A stretch of DNA of 64,000 nucleotides from Saccharothrix longispora (lineage in GTDB: Bacteria > Actinomycetota > Actinomycetes > Mycobacteriales > Pseudonocardiaceae), in assembly GCF_030852425.1 (NCBI RefSeq), contig NZ_NSDM01000015.1:62001-126000 (forward strand), written 5' to 3'. A model generated the notes under the pieces. The model made no database searches. It saw only the letters and a list, made by a program, of their open reading frames with translations, and was not told the origin of the DNA. How positions within the stretch are numbered: the first letter of the stretch is position 1; every line of letters begins with the position of its first letter. Below are positions 44,270-53,700 of this stretch, in pieces. Both the position numbers and the translations under genes were made by a program.

Positions 44270-45709
44270 CTAGAACGTCCCGCGAAGGACTTCGGCGGGC
44301 ACCGGCGCGCCGAGCCACGCCGCCCACTCGACGGCGCGGGCCAGCGAGCCCTGCCCGGTCAGCTTGGCGGCGACCAGGCCCTCGGGCGGGTCGGGGAGCA
44401 GCCGCCACTGGTCGTCGTGCAGCACGAGGTACGCGGCGGCGGGCAGCGAGTCCAGGTTCGCGGGCGTCGCGCCACCGAGCCCGAGCGTGACCAGTCCGGA
44501 CCAGGCGGGCACCTCGACCACCGCGCCGCCCTCGACGCGCGCCGTGCGCAACGGGAGCCCCGCCAGCGGTGCGAGGTCGATCTCCGACGCGGTCACCGAC
44601 ACGTGCCGCAGCCGGAGCAGCGCGGCCAGGGGCGTCAGGTCGGCGCCGGTCGCGTGCCGCAGCGTCACGGTCCGCACCTCGTCGAGCCCTTCGACGGACG
44701 ACAGCGCGGTGGCGAGGTCGGTCCCCTCCAGAGACAGGCTCAGCTCGGTCCGGGGTGGGTGTGGCCAGGTCGGAGCGAACCCGTCGCCGCCGGGCAGCAG
44801 CCGATACTCTCCCGCCTTGATCTGGTCGAGGACCTGCTCCAGCCACGCGGTGACCGACGGCGCGAGGTAGCGCAGGAAGCCGTTCTGGGTGTCGGCCAGC
44901 AGGACCTGTCCCGGTCGGCCGGTCGGTCCCGGCGCCAAGTCGACCACGAGGAACAGCAGGTGACCGTTGCTCGCGACCGGCACCCAGCCCGGGTGCCACC
45001 AGCCGATCCGGACAGCGTCGGCCGGGCCTTCGTACGCGACCTCCTCCTCCCAGTCGTCCGGGTGCCCGGTGCGGAACCCATCGGTCCACTCCATGGCTTC
45101 GCGCGCGTCCTCGATCCGGGCGAGCGGCAGGAGCGGGAGCCCGAACGGTCCGGGCGGGCGGGCGGTGCCGTCACCCAGCAGGTAGAGCGCGCGCAGGTCG
45201 GCCGGGAGCACGACGTCGAACCGGTCCTCGACCTCGGCCAGCGCGTGCTCGGTGGCGGGCGGCTCGGTGGGCGCCGCGGCGCCGGTGATCGACTCGAACA
45301 GCGCGGCGTACTCGGCGACCAGGCCCGGCACCCGGGCCGGGTCACCGACCGGCGGGAGCGCGGAGGCCGGCAGCGCCGCCGGGGGTCGTCGGGCCGGGTC
45401 GAGCACCCGCACGTAGGAGGGCGGCAGGTACGCGGTGTGCTGGGACAAGTCCCGTACGACCAAGGCCTCGTAGGTGCGGTCCGGGTTCACCCGCAGTTCG
45501 AGGACCGCGGCGCCGAAGCGCCCGACCAGCGCCTCATCCGGTCCGGCACCGCTCCCGCCCGGTTCCCGACCGAGCTTCCCGTCGCCCTCCACCTCCTCCC
45601 GCGAGGAGATGCCGCCCTCGTCGAACGAAGCCCGGTAGACGATCTGCCGCCAATCGCCCTCGGCTCTCCCGAACAGCGCACGGCTCAGTTCCACCAGGAC
45701 GTCGTCCAC
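44270..45709 (-). CDS. SMI1/KNR4-family protein
   Basis: A 479-residue soluble protein. The central part has the SMI1/KNR4 pattern: EVEDRFDVVLPADLRALYLL, DGTARPPGPFGLPLLPLARI, GHLLFLVVDLAPGPTG and VTAWLEQVLDQI. The N-terminal ~120 residues and the C-terminal ~170 residues (LTPLAALLRLRHVSVTASEI, repeat-like) are less typical. In bacteria this family is common in immunity proteins for polymorphic toxins and in signalling hubs. It starts at GTG 45709 after GGGGGGAAC. It lies 2 kb from the giant WXG-type gene; a link is only a possibility. Confidence 0.8.
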   Translation of the reverse strand: MDDVLVELSRALFGRAEGDWRQIVYRASFDEGGISSREEVEGDGKLGREPGGSGAGPDEALVGRFGAAVLELRVNPDRTYEALVVRDLSQHTAYLPPSYVRVLDPARRPPAALPASALPPVGDPARVPGLVAEYAALFESITGAAAPTEPPATEHALAEVEDRFDVVLPADLRALYLLGDGTARPPGPFGLPLLPLARIEDAREAMEWTDGFRTGHPDDWEEEVAYEGPADAVRIGWWHPGWVPVASNGHLLFLVVDLAPGPTGRPGQVLLADTQNGFLRYLAPSVTAWLEQVLDQIKAGEYRLLPGGDGFAPTWPHPPRTELSLSLEGTDLATALSSVEGLDEVRTVTLRHATGADLTPLAALLRLRHVSVTASEIDLAPLAGLPLRTARVEGGAVVEVPAWSGLVTLGLGGATPANLDSLPAAAYLVLHDDQWRLLPDPPEGLVAAKLTGQGSLARAVEWAAWLGAPVPAEVLRGTF

Positions 45710-46193
45710 GTTCCCCCCAAGATCGGAACCAGGATCTTAACGACGCCCACCGACACCGTGGCGAAGCGCCGGACCTCGTCACCTGTTCGCGATGCCGTGC
45801 CCGTCCTCGTCGTACAGGACGGGCACGACGGGCACCTCCACGTCCGGCCGAGCCGGACCTGACAGGAAGGACGGCCACACCCGCGCGACGGGGTGAACCT
45901 CGTCGACGTCCCCTGCCGTGCACGAGTTGTCACCTGCTGTTCGAGGAGGAGAAGTCGAGCAGGTCAACCACGTGGAAGAAGTGCGCTGTGACGGCGATCT
46001 GCGGCCTGGCGGCGGTCGTGGGGCCTCCCGCTCACGCAGCCGGGCACCGGCACGGCACGCCGTGCACCGGACATGCGGGATCGCGGCCGGGCACGTGGTC
46101 GCGGTGGGGCCGGGCGTCCGGGCCCGCCGAGGATCGGGTCCTGATCGACGGCGATGGTCCGCGCGGGGTCCGGTGCGGGTGATGGGTGGAGGG
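45710..46193. other. Intergenic region, possibly holding decayed coding fragments
   Basis: No intact gene. Minus-strand segments VTAHFFHVVDLLDFSSSNSR (before a stop) and VARVWPSFLSGPARPDVEVP read like real protein but are in different frames with no start, suggesting remnants of a lost gene. No family is recognised. Confidence 0.35.
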
Positions 46194-46673
46194 TCAGGTG
46201 GTGGTCGGGTCGGGCCAGAGGTGCACGATCCACTGCTCGCAGCGCGCCTCGTCGCCGAGGCTGGTGTCGATCAGGTCGGGTAGGCGGTGGGCGCGCAGCC
46301 GGTAGCTGCCGGGTGCGGGCAGCTCGACGGTGATGTCGCCGGGACTGGCGGTCGAGGCGGCCAGGACGAGCGAGCCGGTGTCGGTGCGCAGCGTGCCGCT
46401 GTAGGAGTGCTCCTCGATCCCGTCGGGGGGTGGTTCGGTGTCGTGCAGTGCGACGAGGACGTCGGCTTCGAGGTTGTGGTCGTCGGCGTGGAACAGGGCT
46501 CCCCCGTCGCCGCTGCGCCCGGTCCAGCGCGAGTCGGTGGTGGGGTCGAGCGAGGCGGGAGAGAAGTGGCCGGTGAAGTCGAACAGCACGAAGTGCGAGA
46601 ACTCCACCGGCAGCCGTGCCCGCCAGGTGCGTCGCACGGTGGGGTGCAGCACGGTGGGGTGTCGCACGTCCAT
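46194..46673 (-). CDS. Conserved hypothetical protein
   Basis: A 159-residue soluble protein starting at ATG 46673 with a strong GAGGAGGGACG ribosome-binding site, so it is very likely expressed. The sequence looks beta-rich (VEFSHFVLFDFTGHFSPASL, YSGTLRTDTGSLVLAASTA, ITVELPAPGSYRLRAHR) and is rich in Asp, Thr and His. No family is recognised. It is divergent from the SDR starting at 46968. Confidence 0.65.
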   Translation of the reverse strand: MDVRHPTVLHPTVRRTWRARLPVEFSHFVLFDFTGHFSPASLDPTTDSRWTGRSGDGGALFHADDHNLEADVLVALHDTEPPPDGIEEHSYSGTLRTDTGSLVLAASTASPGDITVELPAPGSYRLRAHRLPDLIDTSLGDEARCEQWIVHLWPDPTTT

Positions 46674-46967
46674 CGTCCCTCCTCGTCACGTGGTGCTCCT
46701 CAGCGGGGTGACCGTGGCGGAGCTTCGCCGCCGGTCCGATCCGGCCGCAGGAATTGTCCGACCAGTCGTCCGGGTGCACGTGGTCAGGCTGTCGCACCCG
46801 CGCGGAGCGGGCAACGGTCTCGAGACGGGCCGGAGCCGTTCGCTCGACAGGTCCGTTCGGGCAAGGCCCACTGCCCGGTCGGGCACTGTGGATCGTGTGC
46901 GGGACCGATCCGTGGGGGGTTCTCGCAGACTGCGTCGCGAGCACACCGATCACGTCCTGGAGAACGC

Positions 46968-47699
46968 ATGGAGTTTCGCAACAGCGTGGCCCTGGTCACC
47001 GGTGGTACGTCGGGCATCGGGCGGGAAACCGCGCGACTGCTGGCCGCGGGCGGCGCCTCGGTGGTGGTGTCGGGTCGGGACGAGACGCGCGGCGCACAGG
47101 TGGTCGCATCCATTCGGGACTCCGGCGGGTCGGCTCGGTTCGTGCCGGCCGACCTCGTCGACCTGGACTCGGTGCGCGCCCTCGCCGAGGAGGCGGGCGA
47201 GGTGGACATCCTGATCAACAACGCGGGGGTGTTCCCGTACGCGCCGACCGCCGCGCAGGCCCCCGAGGACTTCAGCCGGCTCTTCGACCTCAACGTGCGC
47301 GCGCCGTTCTACCTGACCGCCGCGCTCGTCCCGGGCATGGTGGCGCGAGGCGGCGGCAGCGTGGTCAACGTGTCGACGGCGACGAGCGTCATCGGCTCCC
47401 CCGGTTTCGGGGTGTACTCGGCGACCAAGGCGGCGCTGGAGTCGTTGACCCGCACGTGGGCGGTGGAGTTCCGCGGCACCGGTGTGCGGGTCAACTCGGT
47501 GGCCCCGGGCGCCACCGGGTCGGAGACCGTCGTCGGGCACGGCGAGGATGTCGTGGCGATGCTGGCGGAGCAGGTCCCGCTCGGGCGCATCGCCTCTCCC
47601 ACCGAGGTGGCCGAGGTGGTGGTGTTCCTGGCCTCCGGGAAAGCGTCCCACGTCCACGGGGCCAGGTTCGTCGTCGACGGCGGGCGCACGGTGCTCTGA
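46968..47699 (+). CDS. SDR-family NAD(P)-dependent oxidoreductase
   Basis: A 243-residue classical SDR. It has the nucleotide-binding TGGTSGIG, NNAG in DILINNAGVFP, a catalytic Ser in NVSTATS, the YxxxK pair in GVYSATKAALES, and the end VDGGRTVL. The cofactor is probably NADP(H), inferred from SGRDETR. The start is ATG 46968 after CCTGGAGAACGC. It is convergent with the giant protein gene; a GC-rich palindrome near 47714-47727 may be their shared terminator. Substrate unknown. Confidence 0.88.
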   Translation: MEFRNSVALVTGGTSGIGRETARLLAAGGASVVVSGRDETRGAQVVASIRDSGGSARFVPADLVDLDSVRALAEEAGEVDILINNAGVFPYAPTAAQAPEDFSRLFDLNVRAPFYLTAALVPGMVARGGGSVVNVSTATSVIGSPGFGVYSATKAALESLTRTWAVEFRGTGVRVNSVAPGATGSETVVGHGEDVVAMLAEQVPLGRIASPTEVAEVVVFLASGKASHVHGARFVVDGGRTVL

Positions 47700-47767
47700 G
47701 CCGCGCCCACGACCCGCCGCGCGGCGGCGGCGTGCGAGCGGCAGGTGGCTCCGCCGGGGCCGGGCGG

Positions 47768-50700
47768 TCAGCGCCCTCCTGTTCCGGGCAGCGGGATGTC
47801 GAACCCGCCCGTCTCCGCGATGGGCGGGAGCACGGGGGGCCGGCCTGCGCGCGTCGGAACTCGGCGTCGGAACTCCTCCTGTTCGTGGAGCGCGGCGACC
47901 TCCCGGTCGTAGGCCGTCTTGGCGTGCCACCACTCCTGCTCCGCGGCCTGCTCCGCCTCCGCCGCGGCGCGTTCCGCGCGCAGTGCGGCGGCGTAGCGGC
48001 GCAGCTGTTCGACGTCGACGCCACCCGCCGAGAGCGCGGCGGTCAGGTGGTGTTTGCGCTCGACGAGCCTGCGCAGGTCCAGGGATGCCGTGTGCCAGGC
48101 CTGGCGTCGGGCGGCCAGTTCGGTCCTGGCGTTGCGCGCGTTCCCGGTGCGCAGCGGGCGGCTGGTCCCGGCCGCCGCCCTGATCGCGGCGTCGAGTCGC
48201 CGGCGGAGTCGGCGGACCTCGACCTCGTGACCGGCGATCGTGCCGGTCAGGTCGTCGAGTTCGGCGAGCCGGTCCGCGCGCGTGCGGGCGTCCGCGTCGA
48301 TCGGGTGTTCCCGCGCGTCGCGTTCGGCGGTCGCCGCGCGCCTGCGCTGTTCGGCGGTGAGCCACGCCTTGCCCTTGTCCGCCAGCGCCGTGGTGGCGTC
48401 GATCAGCGCGGGGGGCAGGGTCCTGCCGGTCATCTCGACGGCTTTGTCGTCGCGCACGCGTACGGCGTACGCGTCGTGCACGGTCACGTCCTGGTAGCTG
48501 ACCTTGTCGGCGCTGCCGAACAGCGGCTTCGACGCCGGTTTGGCGATGATCCGGAATTCGGCGCCGGTCAGCAGGACGCGGGAGAGCTTGTGCTCGGGGG
48601 TGATCGTCCACGGCATCAGCGGCTCGAACGTCCGGGCCGGGCCCGCGGTCCTGGTGTTCTCCGCCCGGTTCGCGGCCGGCGCGGCGAACGTCGTGACCTG
48701 CCGTTGGGCCGAAGCGGACTTGTCGTCGAGCGGCTGGCGCGCGGGTGACGCGCCCGACTGGCCCTGGGGTGCCGAGTTCGACTCGCCGCCCGCGCCGAAC
48801 GGAGCGGTCTGGGCGACCTCCACCGTGCCGCCCGTGGTGAGCTTCACCTCTTCCTTCTCCGTGTCCATCCGGTAGGACTTGATGTCGACACCGGCGCCGG
48901 CGCCGGCGAAGCGGGGTGGCGCGGGCAACCGGATGTGGATCTCCACGGTGCGGCCGAGGCCGCCGGGGAGCGGCACCGTGAACGTGCCCTCGGTCCCGGC
49001 GGTCAGCCCGGCCCGCACGCTCGCCGGTGTGATGCCCGTCTTGAGCGCGCGCTCGATCGCGGCGGTCGTCCTGACGCCGGAGTGGACGAGCACCTCCTTC
49101 GCGTGGGCGCGCAGGAGGTCGACGTCGCCGAAGTAGTGCTCCACCCAGTAGTCCTCCACGCCCGGCAGCCGTGTGGTCTTCGGGCCGCCGTCCCGGCCCG
49201 TCCGCCACGTCGCCAGGTCGTCGGTGCTCATGACGGCGGACGTCGCGGGGGCGACGGGCTCGGCGGACCCGAGCCGGCCGCCGTGCTCCGGTTCGGGGAA
49301 CGCCTCGTCGGCGAGCTTGGTGATCTCGACGTCCTCGGTGACGAGGACGGACGCGAGGGTCCGGCCGTGCCGTTGGAGCGCCACCGTGAGGTCGAGCGTG
49401 CCGCGGTGGGTGGCGGCCGGTCCCTTGTGCGCGGCGGCGTGGGTGTACTTCGTCGACCGCTCCGCGGTCTTCTTGTGGTCGCGGACGCCCGTGGTCTTCT
49501 CGACGTTGAGGCCGCCGCCGACCTGGCCCTGGGCGCGGCCGTCGGCGGTGGCGGGTCCGGCTTTCTCCTGGATGGTCAGGGCGGGGCGGGCGGACACCAT
49601 GCCGGTGAAGAAGGTCCGCGTCCTGCTCGTGACCTCCTTGGTGCCGAACTCGGCGGTCACGGCGGACTTGAGCTTGGTGAGGTTCTTGACCGTGCCTGGT
49701 TCGGGGGCCTGGGTGAACGCCGCGTCGAGCGTCAGCTCGTAGGTGCGCCCGCTGAAGCGGTCCTCCAGCCGCACGGGGGTGGCCGTGCCGCCGTTGAGCA
49801 GGCTGTTGACCATGCGGTTCGCGTCGGACAGGAACCACGTGACGGCGGCGATGTTGGCGTTCTTGGGGTCGAGGGCGCTGTCGGGCAGCAACCGGGCGGC
49901 CAGGTCGGGGCCGATGCCGGGGGTTCGGGCCAGGTTGGCCCGGAGGGTGTCGATCCGGGCGCTGAGGTCGATCGGGTCGATGATGCCGCCCAGGCCGATC
50001 GACGGTTTTGTCGTCCTGTCCGGTCGCAGCGACGCGGGTGTCTCCACGGCGCGGTCCCCGGTGGGGGTGACGGCACCGCGCTCGGGCGGTCGGCCCGTGC
50101 TCAGTTCGTGGAACTGGTCCTCGGTGAGCCAGACCAGCGCCGACTCCGGCAGGTCGACGACCGCGCCCCGGGCCTTGGCCGGGTCGGGTGTGGCGAGCCC
50201 GAAGCTGAGGTTGCCCCGGTGTCGTGCCTCGGCGACCACGGTGGCCTCGATGTCGACCCTGGCGAGGATCATCCTCTGCGGCGGGGTGCCGACGGCGAGC
50301 TTCTCGCCGCTCTTGAGGTGCGCGGCGGCGGTGGCGCCGCTGCTGGTGCCGTACGGGGAGGCGACGACCACGAAGAGGCCGCGCGCGGCGACCTCGTTGG
50401 TGCCTCCCGCGGCGGGTGTGTAGCCCTTCTGGGTCAGCAGCGGGACGGCGACGGCGTAGCCGCGGGCCTGGGTGGTGGTGCCGCCGGAGCCGCTCGCCTT
50501 GCTCGACGCCTCGTGTTCGCGCACGACCTCCTGGTACTCCTGGGCCGTGACCTGGCGTGCCGAGAGCGTGGGCCGGAACGTCACGCCCAGGGTCGCGGTG
50601 AGGTCCTCGGTGCGGCGTTCGTAGGTGAGCTGCGAGGAGTCGATGACCGTGGTGCGGCTGAACAGCCTGGGGTCGCTCGTGAGCGCCTCGGGTGAGAGCC

Positions 50701-53700
50701 GGTCGCTGATCGCGCGTGCGATGGCCTGGTTGCGGGAGCGCACGACCGGGTCGTGGTCGGCGGCGGCGCTGAGCACGTCCGTGGCGGACGCCTGCACCGC
50801 GGGCGCGGCGGTGAAGGCCACCACGTCGACGTCGTCGAAGGCGCGCGACATCGTGGGCCGCAGGGCGTGCGGCAGCGCCAGGGCGTCCTGGTCGATCGGC
50901 CGGTCCGGTCGGCGTGCGCGGCCGTCGTGCGACGGGTCCCGGTCGGGTCCGGTGAGCAGCGCCTCCGGGACGAGCACGCGCAGGTCCAGTTCGACGGGGC
51001 CGGGTGCGGTGAGCTGTTCGGTGTGGGGGGCGTGGCGGCCCCGGCGGCCGAAGCTGATCTTGCGGATGCTCTTGTTGTGCCGTTCCGAGTAGTCGATCTC
51101 CCCGGTGATGGTCACCTTGGCGCGGAACTGGCGCACCGCGCGGTTGCCGATCTTGCCGTCCTCGGTGAGGGAGTCGCCGCGCTTGCGCTCGACGTTGCGC
51201 TTCGCGCCCAGTGTCAGGACGACGTCGGAGAGCCAGGCCCGCGATCCGCGCACGCCCGCGAGCAGCACGCCGAACGGGGAGGTGGACGGCAGGGTGCCGA
51301 GCGGTGCGAGCAGCCGGCCCTGCGGTCCGCCGCCGAACTCGACCTCGCGTCCCTGCCCGAACTCGCTGCTGGTGACGTCCTTGGTCCTGGACAGCCCGGT
51401 GATCTCGGCGGCGTCGAGCGCCTTGCCCTCCTCGATGTCGCCGACCCGTGCCTTCAGGATGACCGTGACCTCGCGGTCGTGGAACCAGCCGGCGCGCTTG
51501 AGCGGGATGTGCAGTCCGCTCCCGCGGTCGGACATGTGCTCGACCAGGTGGGAGATCTCCTGGTCGGAGAGCGCGTCGCCGAGGTTCGCGCCCAGTTCGA
51601 GCGCCTGGGCGACCTTGCCGGTCAGCCTGCCGCTGTCGATCCCGGGGTCCGTGAAGGACCGCACGAACCTGCGCTTGTCGTGCTTCCTGTGCTCCAGGTG
51701 CCGGAGGAACTTCTTCCTGTCGAAGTACCAGCCCTCCTCCTTGGGCAGCTTCGTGAGCAGGGGGTGGATCGCCCGGTTGAGCAGCTCGCCGCTGGTGAAC
51801 TCCTCCACCAGGCCGAGCAGCGCCTGGCCGTCCTCGAACTCGCTCGGCCCCCACGTCGTCCGGTCCGGCCCGGAGCGGAACCCGTCGGGGGGGCGCGGCA
51901 CGATCCCGGCGCGTCCGGCGTGCTCCAGGGTGGCCCACTGGTGCGAGCTGACGTTGCCCTCGAGCGTCCACGGTTTCCGGCCGGCAGCGCCGACCTGGCG
52001 GACCTCGATGTCGTACACCACCTCGTAGCGCACGACGTCGCCCTTGATGTCGAGGGCTTCCTTGGCGGCGGTCGACCGCTCCAGGCCGGAGGAGGCGTTC
52101 CTCTCCACGCTCGCGTTGTAGGTCAGACCGCCCGCCGCGGTGCCGACGGGTCGGACGTCGGCACCGCCGCCGACGAAGCCGAACACGCCCCAGCGGCGCT
52201 TGACCTTGGTCCGGTGGGAGCGCTCGTAGTGCTCGTGCCGCCGTTCGGTGACCGTCATCCCGCCTCTGGTGTCGTTCACCCGGACCCAGCGGGCGACCGC
52301 GCGCATCTCGATCCGGGTGGACCGGGGTCGCCACTCCACCCCGCCGCGGCTGCCGCCCCTGAAGATCGGTTCGGAGCGGACCCAGCCGGCCTCCGGGTTG
52401 GCGTCCCCGTCGAAGACGACCATCCTGCGCAGGTTCGCCTTGATGTTGTCCTCGCCGACGAACTCGTGGACCACGTCGCGGCCGTGCGCCCCCACGGCGG
52501 TCGCCTTGGCGTGCCGGGCTCCCAGCAGCGCGATGACCTGGTCGGCGAAGGGCGGCGGGGAGGCGGGGTGCGTGCCGCGGTGGACGACGACCGATTCCGC
52601 GACGAACCGCTTCGGCGGCGGTTCCCGCCGGTCGACCGGGCGGATGCCGTGCCGGGCCAGGGACTCGGTGCGGTCCTGCCCGGCGGTGCCGCGGCTCGTG
52701 ACGTCGTGGACCAGGGCCCCGGCGTCGTCCTCGGTGGCCAGGTCGGTCGGCACGGTGAGCAGGACGCTCGCCGCGGCTTCGACGACCTGCCCGCCGCCCC
52801 CGACGTCCACCGGTTTCCCGTTCGCGTCGACGAGGGAGAACCGCACCGTCAGGGGCACGTCCACCTCGCGCGGCGAGGAGAACGCGATCTTCGACGAGTG
52901 GGCCAGTTCCTTCTTGGTGCCACCGCTGACGTCCTCGGTCGGGGCGATCGGGACGCCGGGCACGGCCTGGACGACGAAGCCCGGCATGCCGGAGAACTGC
53001 ATGGTCGGCATGATGTCGGCGTCGCGCTTGTAGCCGGTCTCCTCCGAGGTCTTGCGCTTGTCCTTGGTCCCGGCGATCAGGGCGTAGGTGCCCGTGCCCG
53101 CCGGCTGGGCTCGGTCCCAGTGCAGCGTGGACCTCATCTTCAACTCGTAGGTCCTGCCGTCACCCTTGACGACGGCCCGCGCGCCGCCGTCGGCCAGCGT
53201 GCCGGCGATCGATTTCTCGAGCGCCTTGACCACGCCGTCGACGTCCTCCCATTTCCGGACGCCGGTCGCGAACTGCTCCAGCCGTGCGCCGATGTCGAGC
53301 GCCTCCCCGCGGGTCGTGCCCTTCTGCCCGGCCACGCCGAGGGAACGGCTGGTGCGCAGGTAGTCGGGCAGGCCGTCCCGGAAAGGCCGCGCCGCGAGCC
53401 CGTCCTGTCGGGTCGTGCCCTGCTGTGCGTCGTGCTCGTGGTCCTGCGACTGCTGCTCCTGCTCCCCCGGTTGTTCGACGTCCGCGTTGCGGTCGCGCAT
53501 CGTCCCGGACGCCTCCGGGACACCGGTGAAGGCCTTGGGCAGCGCGGTGCCCTCCGGCAGGGGCCGGGTGATCCCCCCGGCCTCCTGCGACGGGTCGCCG
53601 ATGGCGAGGGCCAGGATGTCGACGGAGCGCTGCGGCACGCGGATCTCCGGCATCAGGCGCGGTGTGCCGTCGGGGTCGGTCTCCACGTGGCGGCCCATGA

